64,000 nucleotides of DNA from Marinobacter excellens HL-55 (GTDB taxonomy: Bacteria > Pseudomonadota > Gammaproteobacteria > Pseudomonadales > Oleiphilaceae): contig LJZQ01000001.1 in NCBI GenBank assembly GCA_001314845.1, positions 1 to 64,000 on the forward strand, written 5' to 3'. The notes beneath the pieces were generated by a model that searched no databases, was not told where the DNA came from, and saw only the letters and a program-made list of their open reading frames with translations. Position 1 is the stretch's first letter. Every line of letters starts with the position of its first letter. This document shows, piece by piece, positions 44,858 to 55,287 of this stretch. A program made the translations under genes and the position numbers.

Positions 44858-45711
44858 ACGCCATCCTCCCCGATCCGCCGCTTACTGAGCCGATGGGCAA
44901 ACATTAAAAATGCCATGGCAAGCGTCAGCATAATGCTGGCGGCGGCACCGAACGGCCAGTTACGGGCATCCAGAAACTGGTTCTTGATAACGTTACCCAC
45001 CAGCAGGTTGCGGGAACCACCGAGAATATCCGGCACAAAGAACAAGCCCATGGCCGGCAACAGCACCAACATGATGCCAGCCAGCACACCCGGTAAGGTC
45101 ATCGGCACAATAATGTGAACAAAGGTAGCAAGCCGGCCGGCACCCAGATCGTGGGAGGCCCGCAGCAGATCTTCCCGAAGATCATCGAAAACGGCATAGA
45201 GCGGTAAAATCATGAACGGCAGCAACAGATACACCAGGCCGATGATCACCGCCCCTTCGGTATACAACATCTGCATGGGCTGATCGATCAGCCCGACCGA
45301 CATCAGGGCATTGTTAAGCAGGCCGTTGGTGGCCAGGATCAGCTTCAGTGCGTAGGTGCGCACCAGGGAATTGGTCCAGAACGGCACAATCAACAGAAAG
45401 ATCAGCAACATCTGCCGATGCCTGGGCACTTTGGACAGGGCCCAGGCAAAGGGATAGCCAATCAGCAAGCAAATCAGTGTGGTCATTGTCGCCATGTACA
45501 GGGAGTTCAGGAACACATCCAGGTACAGCGGATTGAACAGCTGCCGGTAGGCATCCAGATTCAGTGGCAGGGAGATAAACGTGCCCGGATCACGGGTCAT
45601 CACACTGGCGCCAATCACCAGCAGGTTGGGCGTCAACACCAGGAACAACAGCCAGCCCCACACCAGCACCAGAACGGCCGTCCGGAAGGGCTGTTGCATT
45701 ACGCTACGCAT
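44854..45711 (-). CDS. potB: polyamine ABC transporter permease PotB
   Basis: 285 residues, six membrane helices; EAA loop [20 protein letters not shown]. Two starts are possible, ATG 45711 or ATG 45699. I took 45711, which overlaps the end of potA by 8 bases with GGAAG upstream. The membrane-spanning opening [20 protein letters not shown] follows either start. Confidence 0.92.
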   Translation of the reverse strand: MRSVMQQPFRTAVLVLVWGWLLFLVLTPNLLVIGASVMTRDPGTFISLPLNLDAYRQLFNPLYLDVFLNSLYMATMTTLICLLIGYPFAWALSKVPRHRQMLLIFLLIVPFWTNSLVRTYALKLILATNGLLNNALMSVGLIDQPMQMLYTEGAVIIGLVYLLLPFMILPLYAVFDDLREDLLRASHDLGAGRLATFVHIIVPMTLPGVLAGIMLVLLPAMGLFFVPDILGGSRNLLVGNVIKNQFLDARNWPFGAAASIMLTLAMAFLMFAHRLSKRRIGEDGV

Positions 45712-46825
45712 CGGCGGAGGCTTCCGCTTCGGCGTCTGCATCTTCTTCCGGTAGCAACCACTCCCAGCCGTCCACCCAGCTGACTTTGACCGGCTCGCCC
45801 AGGCGATAATCGAAGGTGGGATCGTCCTCGTCAAAGAACTCCGAGGCCAGCACTTCGGTGCCGTCGTCCAGATGGATCACGGAATCCAGCGTACTGCCTT
45901 TGTAGTTTCGCTCTACCACCTTGCCGGCAACACCGTCGTCGCTATCCGGTGCCAGTACACGGATATCCTCGGGCCGTAGCAAGACGTGCAACGGCTGACC
46001 CTCGAAAACCTGAAAATCGGGTTTTCGGAAGGTGCGCTTCAGGCCAAACACGTCCACGGTAATGGTGTCGTCACCGTTGGCGGCATCGACCCGACCGGCA
46101 AAGAAATTAGTTTCACCAACAAAGCGGGCGGTAAACAGGTTGGCCGGGCGCTCGTAGACTTCACGGGGCGTGCCCAGTTGCTGCACGCGACCGTCTTTCA
46201 GCACCACCACGCGGTCTGACATGGACAAGGCTTCTTCCTGATCGTGAGTCACAAACACAAATGTGATACCCAGTTCCCGCTGCAGGCGCTTGAGCTCTAC
46301 CTGCATAGTGCGGCGCAGTTTGTAATCAAGCGCAGACAAGGGCTCATCCAGCAGCAGCATTTTCGGTCGTTTGATCACGGCCCGGGCAATGGCCACGCGC
46401 TGCTGTTGCCCACCGGAGAGCTGATGTGGCTTGCGCCGGGCAAAATCCTCCAGCTGCACCATGGCCAGAGCATCATCCACCCGCTGCCGGATTTCATCTT
46501 TCGGCCGCTTTTCCATTTTCAGGCCATAAGCGACGTTGTCGAACACCGACATATGGGGAAACAGGGCGTAGTTCTGGAACACGGTATTCAGCGGTCGGTG
46601 TTCGGGCGGGGTGTGCGTCAGATTTTGGCCAGCCAGGGTGATGGAGCCGTCATCCGGATGTTCGAAGCCCGCCATCAAACGCAGCAACGTGGTTTTACCG
46701 CAACCAGACGGACCCAATAGGGTAATAAATTCGCCGTCCAGGATCTCAAGATCCAGCGAATCCAGTACCGTTTTGCCGTCGAATTGCTTGGAAAGATTGC
46801 TGAGGGATAGCAGTGTCTGTTTCAT
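45704..46825 (-). CDS. potA: polyamine ABC transporter ATPase PotA
   Basis: 373 residues. Walker [21 protein letters not shown], signature [14 protein letters not shown], Walker [13 protein letters not shown] and a C-terminal TOBE domain ([12 protein letters not shown]). It energises PotBC. First gene of the operon. An acidic C-terminal tail ([14 protein letters not shown]) is unusual but harmless. Confidence 0.95.
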   Translation of the reverse strand: MKQTLLSLSNLSKQFDGKTVLDSLDLEILDGEFITLLGPSGCGKTTLLRLMAGFEHPDDGSITLAGQNLTHTPPEHRPLNTVFQNYALFPHMSVFDNVAYGLKMEKRPKDEIRQRVDDALAMVQLEDFARRKPHQLSGGQQQRVAIARAVIKRPKMLLLDEPLSALDYKLRRTMQVELKRLQRELGITFVFVTHDQEEALSMSDRVVVLKDGRVQQLGTPREVYERPANLFTARFVGETNFFAGRVDAANGDDTITVDVFGLKRTFRKPDFQVFEGQPLHVLLRPEDIRVLAPDSDDGVAGKVVERNYKGSTLDSVIHLDDGTEVLASEFFDEDDPTFDYRLGEPVKVSWVDGWEWLLPEEDADAEAEASADA

Positions 46826-46954
46826 CGGCCCTGCCCAAAGAGTGAGCGGCCTATTTTTCCAGAAACAGGGGCAAACAGAAAGGGGCGCCGGAATAATCTG
46901 TCATCCCGATGCCCCCTGGTCTCAACTCGCCATCGTTTTAATCAAAGCGACCGC

Positions 46955-48025
46955 TTACTGATCGGCAACGCTATCCAGGTATGCCTTGTCCGAAATATTG
47001 GTCCAGGGCCTGACCTGCTCAAGATAATCCCGCTGCGAGGTGATGATTTCGCGGGCCAGTTCATCATTTTCCGCAAACTCGTCCAGCAGGCGATTGGTGG
47101 TATCCCGCAGCGCATTAATTACCTCAGGCGGGAACACCTTATGGCTGACCTCCGGATAATCTTCGGTCATCCGGCTCCAGGCCACACCGCTTTCGTGAGT
47201 GCTCTGGATGTACATGTCGTAGGCCGCCGTGCGCATCGACACCCGCAGAATCTCCTGCAAGTCCGCCGGCAGCGAATCCCAGGTTTTCTGGTTGATCAGG
47301 AACTGCACTTCGGCGTTCGGCTCCTGCCAGCCTGAATAATAGTATTTGGCAATCTGGTGAAAGCCCATCTGAAGGTCCAATGCCGGGCCAACCCATTCAA
47401 CGGCGTCAATGGTGCCACGCTCGAGCGCGGTATAGAGCTCACCGGGTGGCAGATTGGCGACCGCCACGCCCAGCTCAGACATGACTTCGCCCGCAAATCC
47501 AGGCGTGCGCATTTTCAGACCGTTCAGATCGTCCAGCGAGTTGATCTCTTTACGAAACCAGCCACCCATCTGATTGCTGGTGTTGCCGCCGGGGAAAGAC
47601 AACAGGCCATAGGGTTCATAGACTTTTTGCATCAACGCCATACCGTCATCGTGATAGAACCACGCGTACATCTCGGGGGTGATCATGCCAAACGGGATGG
47701 TGGTGAAGTACATGGCATTGGGAATGGAGCCCTTGTAGTAGTAAGAGGCCGTGTGCCCCATGTCGTACTGGCCATTGCGCACCAGATCGAAGATGCCAAA
47801 CGGAGCCTTGTGCTTGTTGGAAGAATCAATCCGAAACTTCAGACGACCGGCAGACATCCGCTCAGCCATGGCGGCCATGTTGCGAGGTGTCTCACCCAGT
47901 ATTTTGGAATTGGGGCCCCAGGTTTCGGCGAGGCGGATGGTGTAGGTTTTTTCGGCCACCGCAAACGGGCTGGCCAGTGTGGCAACCAGTGCGAGGATTG
48001 CCAGGCAGGTGCTACGCATAGACAT
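46955..48025 (-). CDS. orphan TRAP binding protein, DctP/TakP-like
   Basis: About 356 residues with signal peptide LAILALVATLASPFAVA. The TRAP signatures GGWFRKEINSLDDLNGLKMRTPG (in part) and LYTALERGTIDAVEWVGP are clear; the latter and WQEPNAEVQFLINQKTW resemble TakP-like 2-oxo-acid binding proteins. No DctQ or DctM gene is adjacent, so the membrane partner lies elsewhere or the protein serves sensing. It lies 110 bases downstream of a chemoreceptor gene in the same direction. Start ATG 48025 has only a weak GGAAG. Confidence 0.9.
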   Translation of the reverse strand: MSMRSTCLAILALVATLASPFAVAEKTYTIRLAETWGPNSKILGETPRNMAAMAERMSAGRLKFRIDSSNKHKAPFGIFDLVRNGQYDMGHTASYYYKGSIPNAMYFTTIPFGMITPEMYAWFYHDDGMALMQKVYEPYGLLSFPGGNTSNQMGGWFRKEINSLDDLNGLKMRTPGFAGEVMSELGVAVANLPPGELYTALERGTIDAVEWVGPALDLQMGFHQIAKYYYSGWQEPNAEVQFLINQKTWDSLPADLQEILRVSMRTAAYDMYIQSTHESGVAWSRMTEDYPEVSHKVFPPEVINALRDTTNRLLDEFAENDELAREIITSQRDYLEQVRPWTNISDKAYLDSVADQ

Positions 48026-48134
48026 GGTGTTGGCTTCCATTGTTATCGCTATTGAGATGAAACGAACATGTAATAGAGAGCCATGATAACTGTCGAAGCC
48101 GGCCGCGCCAATTCGGCGGGCCGGCTTAGAAAGG

Positions 48135-49814
48135 TCACACCTTGAACTGGCTAACCAGATCTCTGAGGGTTTCACCCAGTCGGGCCAGTTCATGGCTGGC
48201 TTCGTTTGTCTGGGTCACCCCGGTGTCGCTGCGCTGGGCCGCATTCACAATCCGCACCACGTTCTGATTGATCTCTTCAGCCACCTGGCTTTGCTGCTCA
48301 GCAGCTGTGGCAATCTGCGTGACCTGATCGTGAATCTGGGAAATGGAACTGACAATGGTATTCAGCGCGCCGGTGGCGTGGTTGATACGCTCAACGGTGG
48401 CCTCCGAGCTCTTGCGCGAATTGTTCATGCGCTCAACCGACGCCTTTGACTCGGCCACAAAACCATCAATCATCACCCGAATCTGGTCGGCAGATTCTGC
48501 CGAGCGCTTGGCCAACTGACGAACCTCATCGGCGACCACCGAGAAACCTCGACCATGCTCACCCGCCCGCGCCGCTTCAATGGCCGCGTTCAGCGCCAGC
48601 AGGTTGGTTTGCTCGGTGACCGCATGGATCACATCCAGCACCTGCTGAATGTCGTCAGACTTCTCCGCCAACGCATTGATGCTGACCGCGGTTTCTTCCA
48701 TTTCCTGAGACAGCTGATTAACCGAGCCCTGGGCATTGGTGATGGTGTCGCCACCCTCACGGGCCATGCGATCAGCGTCCGATGCGGCACCTTCCACCTC
48801 ATTGGCGTTGCCGGAAATCTGCTGAATGGTGGCCGCCATTTCATTAATCGCTGAGGCAATCTGATCGGTCTCGGAGCCCTGCTCCTGCACCGACTGCCGG
48901 GTTTCGTTGGCAACCCGGCTTAGCTCTTCCGCCGCCGAGGCCACTTGATCGGTAGTGGCGCCGACTTCGCGCATGGTGGTTTGAATCTTGATCACAAAGT
49001 GATTGAAGCGGCGGCCCAGCTCCGCCAGCTCATCCTTGCCCTCTTCCGGCAGCCGCTGGCGCAGATCGCCATCGCCATCGGCAATCTCCTGCATCATGCC
49101 GCTGACTTTTTTCAGCGGAACCGTCACCGTGCGACCAATGACTAGGCCAATCACCAACGCAATGACCACCACAATGATGGTCAACAACAGGACAAAACCT
49201 AGGGCGGCCGCCATGGCATCGTCAATTTCCTGCTGGGCCTTAGCCACCACTTTTTCGATATCGGTGACGTAAACCCCCGCACCAATCATCCAGTCCCATC
49301 CAGGAATTAGCATCGTATAGGATATTTTTGGCTCTATGGCCCCATCAGATGAGGGGTTCGCCCAGTCGTAAGAAAAGAAGCCATCAGTCTCCGCAGCTCT
49401 GAACAAACCGTTTAGAAGGTTTAACTGATTGCTGTTCGTTACCTTCCCTTCCAGGCTCGGGTTCGGGCCGTAGGCTAGATTGAACATTTCCCTGGTATAG
49501 GCAAACACATAATTAGTCCCACCAAAGGTGATCGCGCGCAAGCGCTTGCGCGCCTCTTGCTTTGCCTGATCACCAGAGAGCCCCGACGTATTTTTTGCAT
49601 CCAGAACAACGTCATAGGCCGACTCAACTAGTTCTTTCAGACCCACTTTCCTGGCTTCTAACAGCTCTTTTTCCAGCCGTTCCAGCTCAGCTTCGCCGTT
49701 GGCCTGGATCTGACTGGCGGTGATCCAGGCGATGGCGGCGGCGGTAATCATTACCGGAACCAGTACACCAATCAACAGCCTGGCTCGTATCGTAAGGTTA
49801 CTCATGAAAGACAT
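48135..49814 (-). CDS. methyl-accepting chemotaxis protein with sCache domain
   Basis: 559 residues. Membrane helix 1 ([19 protein letters not shown]), a periplasmic sCache_2 domain (about 45-190, with [20 protein letters not shown] and [18 protein letters not shown]), helix 2 ([20 protein letters not shown]), HAMP, then the cytoplasmic hairpin with [20 protein letters not shown] and [16 protein letters not shown]. Such receptors detect short organic acids and similar compounds. No C-terminal CheR/CheB pentapeptide. GGAG precedes the ATG. Confidence 0.94.
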   Translation of the reverse strand: MSFMSNLTIRARLLIGVLVPVMITAAAIAWITASQIQANGEAELERLEKELLEARKVGLKELVESAYDVVLDAKNTSGLSGDQAKQEARKRLRAITFGGTNYVFAYTREMFNLAYGPNPSLEGKVTNSNQLNLLNGLFRAAETDGFFSYDWANPSSDGAIEPKISYTMLIPGWDWMIGAGVYVTDIEKVVAKAQQEIDDAMAAALGFVLLLTIIVVVIALVIGLVIGRTVTVPLKKVSGMMQEIADGDGDLRQRLPEEGKDELAELGRRFNHFVIKIQTTMREVGATTDQVASAAEELSRVANETRQSVQEQGSETDQIASAINEMAATIQQISGNANEVEGAASDADRMAREGGDTITNAQGSVNQLSQEMEETAVSINALAEKSDDIQQVLDVIHAVTEQTNLLALNAAIEAARAGEHGRGFSVVADEVRQLAKRSAESADQIRVMIDGFVAESKASVERMNNSRKSSEATVERINHATGALNTIVSSISQIHDQVTQIATAAEQQSQVAEEINQNVVRIVNAAQRSDTGVTQTNEASHELARLGETLRDLVSQFKV

Positions 49815-50048
49815 TATTTCAGCTCCGGAGCGATTTGTTCGTCAGGGCAATTATCCACAGTGGCTCAACGCTGGCTGTTCCAGTTTGTAAAAACCTGTAT
49901 GGTCGATTGCCATATCTACGACCCATGCATAGACAATAAAGCCCGTGATATCAGTCGTTTCACGTACGTCGGGTAACGGCCGTCATGTAAACGACTTGAG
50001 CCTGTGTCAGACTAAAGTTTCATGCCTGCACGGCTCTGGGAGAGCGAC

Positions 50049-51398
50049 ATGAAAGAGCTGTTCCTTATCAGACACGCCAAATCCAGTTGGGATGACGACA
50101 ACCTGAGTGACCAAATGCGCCCGCTTAACCACCGGGGGCAACAACAATTGCAGCCCCTCCGCCGGGCGCTGCATCGGTATGGCGCCCTGGCGGGAGAGAT
50201 CTATGCCAGCCCGGCGGTACGTGCCCAGCAAACCTTCCACGGCATTCTCCCTGACGCATTTCAGCCAACACACGTTTATACCAGCCCAGAGCTTTACACC
50301 TTCGATTACCGTCGTCTATTACGATGGCTGCAAAATCAGGACGATCAGGTACACACACTGGCCATCGTCGGCCACAACCCGGCTTTGCTCGAGCTGGCCG
50401 CCCATCTGGTCAAACACGCTCCCTTCGAGTTGCCCACGGCTGGTTTCCTGCACTTGCGTCTACCGATACGGCACTGGCGAAAACTGGGCAAGAAGGAGGG
50501 GCAACTCGAAATCTTTCTGACGCCCAGAGACTTCAGTTTTGAGGCCTTCGAGCGAAAGGCTGGCAAGCGCACAAGCCTCTCCGACACACCGTCGGAGGGC
50601 GATATCCAAACCAAGCTGATGCACCAGGTCGAGCGCCTGCAACAACTTGGGCGAGGCGTCATGTTGGGGTTGGATGACGAGTTCCTGCACCAATACCGCA
50701 TCGCCCTGCGGCGCAGCCGTGCCATTGCTGATTCGGTGGCAGACGTCACCAAAAGCAAGTCAATCAGCAACCATCTGTCTCAACTGAAACGCCATGCCCG
50801 GGCAACCAGCAACTTGAGAGATCTGCATGTGCTGCTGCAGGACTTGCCATCACTGTGTTGTGAGCATGCTGAACTGGCTGAAAACCTTTTCGCCTGGGCC
50901 GAAGCGCGGGCTGCGAAAGAACAGGCCCGACTGGCCAAACGGCTTGGCAGCAAACGTTACCGGAACAGTCTGGACCGCTGGGGAAAAGAACTGCAGTCCC
51001 AAGCATTCAGAAAGCTGGTCGACAAGCTACGCAAGAAAGACATCCGCAACGGCGTTGAACGGCGGCTCCGGGGGTTCAATCGGGCCACGGCCGAACTGCG
51101 GCACAACAGCCCGGACGAAGACATCCACCGACTGCGCAAACAGCTGAAGCAGATACGGTATCTGATGGAGCTGGACGCTGACACCTGGAAGTCCGGATTG
51201 AAGGTCATCCGGCAAAGGCAGGACCTTTATGGCCGCTTCCAAGACCTGCATACTCAGCTTGAGCTGATCAAAGCCTTTACAGAAAAGTGCCCGGAGAGCG
51301 CATCTGGCGCCGCCCAGGAATTACTGGATCGGCTTGAGCGAGACAAAGCAGACGTTCGGCAGCTGATATTGGCAATGGGTGGACTGAAAGGGCGATAA
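50049..51398 (+). CDS. SixA-type histidine phosphatase fused to a CHAD domain
   Basis: 449 residues. An N-terminal histidine-phosphatase domain (1-160) has the catalytic LFLIRHAKSSWDD, the second Arg in YASPAVRAQQTF and the second His in AIVGHNPALLELA. A CHAD domain follows (about 185-440) with conserved His/basic helices (HQYRIALRRSRAIADS; IHRLRKQLKQIRYLM). CHAD domains bind polyphosphate. Usually the two are separate genes, so the fusion suggests phosphohistidine- or polyphosphate-linked control. ATG 50049 follows GGGAGAG; the in-frame ATG 50022 lacks a site. Confidence 0.9.
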   Translation: MKELFLIRHAKSSWDDDNLSDQMRPLNHRGQQQLQPLRRALHRYGALAGEIYASPAVRAQQTFHGILPDAFQPTHVYTSPELYTFDYRRLLRWLQNQDDQVHTLAIVGHNPALLELAAHLVKHAPFELPTAGFLHLRLPIRHWRKLGKKEGQLEIFLTPRDFSFEAFERKAGKRTSLSDTPSEGDIQTKLMHQVERLQQLGRGVMLGLDDEFLHQYRIALRRSRAIADSVADVTKSKSISNHLSQLKRHARATSNLRDLHVLLQDLPSLCCEHAELAENLFAWAEARAAKEQARLAKRLGSKRYRNSLDRWGKELQSQAFRKLVDKLRKKDIRNGVERRLRGFNRATAELRHNSPDEDIHRLRKQLKQIRYLMELDADTWKSGLKVIRQRQDLYGRFQDLHTQLELIKAFTEKCPESASGAAQELLDRLERDKADVRQLILAMGGLKGR

Positions 51399-51420
51399 CA
51401 GCCCTTGTATCGAACAGGCA

Positions 51421-52194
51421 TCAAATCCTGACCAGTCGGGCTTCCAGCAACAGGTTAGGCCCTAACTTCGCCACTTTCACACGATCCGGGTTGAAACCGT
51501 GGTCTTCCAGAGTCTCCTGGATATCATTCATGGCGTCGTCACTGGGGGCCGCCAGCAACAACTCTTTGACAGAGTCTGTCACCATGCGCACGGGTACCGT
51601 CATGAAGTAAACCGATATAACGATCATCATGACCGGGTCGGCATAAACCGCTAGCGCTGACCACTGACTGCGCTCCAATAACCAGGCGCCGGCAAAACCA
51701 ATCATGACTGCCGCGCTCAGGGCGGTGTCCATTAACCACTGGCGCTGTTCAGCCTGCACCAGACCCGAGCTGTTATGCAGACTGGTCCAACGCAGATAAC
51801 CCCACACCAACAGACAACCAACAACGTTGACGGCACCAAACATCATTGCCAGATCCGCCGTAACCGGCCGGCCACCCTGCAATAGCGACACCACCGCAGA
51901 GGCCAGGGAAAGCACGCACACCAAAGCAATCACCAGCCCCTTTACGGCAATGACCAGCGGCTCCACGGCACCAAGGCCAAACGGGTAATCCGCGTTAGCC
52001 GGCCGGCGAACCAGACGGGCCGCATAGAGCGACAACAGCGACAATCCCAGGCTGACCAGCGAATAGGCGCCATCAAACAAGATCACCAGAGAATCGACCC
52101 AAAGGCCCCAACCAATGCCGGCAACCGCAAACAACCCGGCCCCGACTGCAGATAGTGTCAGCGCCATATTTTCCCGCGCCAGAGAAGTAAACAT
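51421..52194 (-). CDS. cation diffusion facilitator family transporter
   Basis: 257 residues with about five to six helices. The start LILFDGAYSLVSLGLSLLSL has the metal-site Asp of CDF proteins, and a soluble C-terminal domain of about 55 residues follows. CDF carriers export divalent metals in exchange for protons. ATG 52194 has AGGAGG 5 bases upstream. Divergent from a LysR regulator that may control it. Confidence 0.88.
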   Translation of the reverse strand: MFTSLARENMALTLSAVGAGLFAVAGIGWGLWVDSLVILFDGAYSLVSLGLSLLSLYAARLVRRPANADYPFGLGAVEPLVIAVKGLVIALVCVLSLASAVVSLLQGGRPVTADLAMMFGAVNVVGCLLVWGYLRWTSLHNSSGLVQAEQRQWLMDTALSAAVMIGFAGAWLLERSQWSALAVYADPVMMIVISVYFMTVPVRMVTDSVKELLLAAPSDDAMNDIQETLEDHGFNPDRVKVAKLGPNLLLEARLVRI

Positions 52195-52287
52195 TTTGAC
52201 CTCCTGAGAATTGCCAGCCATATTATCGGCATCATTCTGCAGGAGTGAGTCGCTGAGCGACGGAAAATCCGGCGCAACGAGAATCCA

Positions 52288-53169
52288 ATGAAAACGTCCC
52301 AGATCAAAATGTTTCTGTCCGTTGTGCGCAACGGCAGTGTAGCCGCGGCCGCCCGAGAGCTGAATCGCAGCCGAACCACGGTGAGTACGATACTGGCATC
52401 ACTGGAAGATGAGCTCGGCGTGGCGCTGTTTGATCGCAGCGGCAACCAGCTGCACCTGACCCCCGTCGGCCAGTCCATCCTCACCGACTGCCGGCGCTTC
52501 GATCAGGTGGCCGGGCAGATCCAGGCTCGCTGCCAGCACCACCTGAGCGGTGCCGAATCGGTATTGAGGATCGCCCGGGACGACGCCATTCCGGAAGATG
52601 TGTGGCGGGATATTCTGCGGCGTCTGAAAGAACGCTTTCCGCAAACCAGCCTGTCGATCTATCTGGCACCCCCGCGAGAACTGCCGTCGCTGGTGGGTAA
52701 TCAATCGGTCGATGTAGCCTACGGCCTGATGCCAGAGCTGATGAACGAAGGCTATCAATGGTTCCGCGAACTGGCGGACGTGCGCATGCTCACTGTGGCT
52801 GCGCCGGAGCATCCGCTCAGCCAGCTCAAACGGGTGACCCAGGATGACCTGATCAGCCACACTGAAATCACCATTGCCTACATGCAGGATTCGGTGCTGG
52901 TGGCAGACTCACCGGAAACCGCCAACTACCTGGCGTTCACCCAGTATGAGTTGATTCGCGATGCGGTGATGGACGGCGCCGGCTGGGCTGATTTGCCGTT
53001 ACCGTTGATTGCTGAGGCACTTCGGAAAGAACAACTGAAAACCATCCACCACCGCAGCGCACGGTGGTGGAAGGTGTTCAGCGCCCTGGAATCGGAACAG
53101 GCCCAGGGCGGCGCCGTGGTGGGCTGGCTGGCCGACGAACTGGAAGCCTATCTGGACACCATGGCCTGA
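52288..53169 (+). CDS. LysR-type transcription regulator
   Basis: 293 residues. The N-terminal winged helix SQIKMFLSVVRNGSVAAAAR and LNRSRTTVSTILASLEDELG are standard LysR. The effector-binding domain covers about 90-290. The likely target is the divergent transporter, 93 bases away. Its end overlaps the convergent DUF3565 gene by 22 bases. Confidence 0.93.
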   Translation: MKTSQIKMFLSVVRNGSVAAAARELNRSRTTVSTILASLEDELGVALFDRSGNQLHLTPVGQSILTDCRRFDQVAGQIQARCQHHLSGAESVLRIARDDAIPEDVWRDILRRLKERFPQTSLSIYLAPPRELPSLVGNQSVDVAYGLMPELMNEGYQWFRELADVRMLTVAAPEHPLSQLKRVTQDDLISHTEITIAYMQDSVLVADSPETANYLAFTQYELIRDAVMDGAGWADLPLPLIAEALRKEQLKTIHHRSARWWKVFSALESEQAQGGAVVGWLADELEAYLDTMA

Positions 53170-53375
53170 GGCCGGTCGTCTACCGGAGCACCTTCGTCGC
53201 ACTTCTTGCAGTCCAGCTCAAACCCCAGCATCGACTTCCGCCCCTCCGGTGTGACCACCCATGGCCGATTCACCCGGGGCGGGTCATGGCGAACATGCTG
53301 GTTGTGACCACAAGCCAACTGCGCCACCCAGTGGTGTTCGTCGTCTTGGTGATAGCCGGTGATGGGTTTTTTCAT
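53148..53375 (-). CDS. DUF3565 protein
   Basis: 75 residues. The sequence opens KPITGYHQDDEHHWVAQLAC and includes HNQHVRHDPPRVNRPWV and LDCKKCD, the conserved pattern of DUF3565. Paired Cys and His residues suggest metal binding. Its ATG overlaps the rarD stop as ATGA, so translation is coupled. Function unknown. Confidence 0.85.
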   Translation of the reverse strand: MKKPITGYHQDDEHHWVAQLACGHNQHVRHDPPRVNRPWVVTPEGRKSMLGFELDCKKCDEGAPVDDRPQAMVSR

Positions 53376-54268
53376 ACTCGGACCCTACCTGCCCATGCCG
53401 ACCAGGAATAGACGGCGAGCGCGACCCAGATCATCACGAAGCTGATCAGTTTCTCGGTACTGAGCGGCTCATGAAACACGTAAAGCGCGATCAGGAACTG
53501 GATTGTGGGGTTGATGTACATCAGAAAGCCCACCGTGGAGAGCTTCAGCCGGCGAGCGGCACCCGCAAACGCCAGTAGCGGGATAGCGGTAACAACGCCA
53601 CCGGAAAGCAACAGCAGAGTGCTGTAGGTGTTCTCCGTAAAGTGGGAGATCCCCTGGGCGGAGAGCCAGGCAAGGGTGAGTAAACCCAAGGGCAGCAGCA
53701 AAAGGGTTTCCACAAACAGGCCCGATAACCCGTCCAACTCCACTTTTTTGCGCAGCAGCCCGTAGGTGCCGAAGCTGAACGCCAGCACCAGGGTAATCCA
53801 GGGCAGCTCTCCCAGCAGGATAAACTGGTACAAAATCGCCACCGCTGCGAGCACCACCGCAACTACTTGCAAGCGTGAAATGCGCTCTCCCAGAATCAGC
53901 AGCCCCATGGCCACGTTCACCAGTGGCGTCAGGAAATAGCCCAGGCTGGCCTGCAGCACTTGCCGGGTTTCCACGGCATAAATGTAGACGCCCCAGTTAA
54001 CAGCAATGAACAGCGCACAACCGAGCACAAACCCCAGCCTCTTCGGCTGCTTCAACGCTGCGATTACTGCCGGCCAGCGTGTAAGAAGGGAAATCACGAT
54101 TGCGAGAAACAGACAGGACCAGATCACCCGATGAATCAGGACTTCCCAGGCGGGAATGCCTTCAAATAACGCGAAGTACAGGGGAAAGCTGCCCCACAGG
54201 GTGTAGGCAGCGAGGCCGTAGAGAACGCCTTTGGTGGTTTCCTGGTTAACCGGAGTCTTTGATTGCAT
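53372..54268 (-). CDS. rarD: RarD family EamA transporter
   Basis: 298 residues with ten membrane helices in two EamA repeats. The start TTKGVLYGLAAYTLWGSFPL and WGVYIYAVETRQVLQASLGY identify RarD. GAGG precedes the ATG. The substrate of RarD is not established. Confidence 0.92.
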   Translation of the reverse strand: MQSKTPVNQETTKGVLYGLAAYTLWGSFPLYFALFEGIPAWEVLIHRVIWSCLFLAIVISLLTRWPAVIAALKQPKRLGFVLGCALFIAVNWGVYIYAVETRQVLQASLGYFLTPLVNVAMGLLILGERISRLQVVAVVLAAVAILYQFILLGELPWITLVLAFSFGTYGLLRKKVELDGLSGLFVETLLLLPLGLLTLAWLSAQGISHFTENTYSTLLLLSGGVVTAIPLLAFAGAARRLKLSTVGFLMYINPTIQFLIALYVFHEPLSTEKLISFVMIWVALAVYSWSAWAGRVRV

Positions 54269-54371
54269 AGGTTCCTCATCACTGGACAGGATAATCTAGC
54301 ACAGCGAGGGTGACGGGAAGCCGTGATTTGTCTTAACCTGACACCAATGTCCGATTCGCTAAGGAGTTACC

Positions 54372-54752
54372 ATGAAAACTGCACACGATCTGGTTGCCGC
54401 TGCAAAGAAAGAAATCCAGGAAGTGTCACTGGCCGATGCCGACCCAGCGATTCAAAAAGCCGATCTACTGCTGGATGTCCGTGATGGCGAGGAATACCGG
54501 GCCGGTCACTTGCCCGGTGCGGTCAATGTGTCGCGGGGCTTGCTGGAGTTCAAATTCAGCAACGATCCGGCCTTCGACAACCGGCAGATGAACATCGTGC
54601 TTTACTGCAAGAACTCCGGGCGTGCGGCGCTCAGCGCCAGGGCCCTGAAAGAAATGGGCTACCTGAATGTGCTGTCCATCGAGGGCGGCTTTGATGCCTG
54701 GGCAGAAGCGGGCAAACCCGTGGTGAAACCGGAGCTGCCCGAGTTCGAGTGA
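54372..54752 (+). CDS. cytoplasmic rhodanese-domain protein
   Basis: 126 residues. The domain runs from about 20; LLLDVRDGEEYRAGHLPGAV and the active loop YCKNSGRAALSA place the catalytic Cys at 79. No signal peptide. It abuts the convergent ychJ stop with no base between. Confidence 0.93.
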   Translation: MKTAHDLVAAAKKEIQEVSLADADPAIQKADLLLDVRDGEEYRAGHLPGAVNVSRGLLEFKFSNDPAFDNRQMNIVLYCKNSGRAALSARALKEMGYLNVLSIEGGFDAWAEAGKPVVKPELPEFE

Positions 54753-55217
54753 TCAGCCCTTCAGGCAACAGGCTTTATACTTTCTCCCGCTGCCGCACGG
54801 ACAAGGTTCGTTGCGGCCGGGTTTAAGGGTACCCTCGCTCGTTTCGCCGGCAACGTAAAACCAGCGATCGCCTTCCCGCGCAAAGTCTGAGACTTCCTCC
54901 AGATAGCCCCAACCGGTTCCAGTCCGGTAGACCGCCCGGAAGTGAACCCGCCCGCGGGTGCCCTGCTCACTGGCATCCAGCACCTGTAACGATGCCCACG
55001 CCGGAGAGCTTTCCAGGCCTAGCTCCCCGGGCCGGGTATCCGGATGCCAGGTGGCCAGCAGGTAGTCCGGATTGCGCAGCACGAACGCCGCATAGCGTGA
55101 GCGCATCAACGCTTCGGGGGTCGGCGCCGGCTGCCCGGAATGCCAGCGCTGGCAACATTCACGATATTCCTTGCCGCTGCCACAGGGGCAAGAATCTGGT
55201 GATGCAATGACGGTCAT
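54753..55217 (-). CDS. ychJ: YchJ family protein with two SEC-C motifs
   Basis: 154 residues. Zinc-binding SEC-C motifs stand at both ends: SCPCGSGKEYRECC (about 9-22) and PCPCGSGRKYKACC (about 138-151), separated by the YchJ domain (ALMRSRYAAFVLRNPDYLLA). Possible partner to SecA/ribosome or chaperone systems; the exact role is unsettled. Confidence 0.92.
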   Translation of the reverse strand: MTVIASPDSCPCGSGKEYRECCQRWHSGQPAPTPEALMRSRYAAFVLRNPDYLLATWHPDTRPGELGLESSPAWASLQVLDASEQGTRGRVHFRAVYRTGTGWGYLEEVSDFAREGDRWFYVAGETSEGTLKPGRNEPCPCGSGRKYKACCLKG

Positions 55218-55287
55218 GACAAGAGGCTCTGGACAGTTCGTTTGGCCGGCAGTCTAGCAAGCCAATCCCGGGCTGTCCCGGCAGCTG

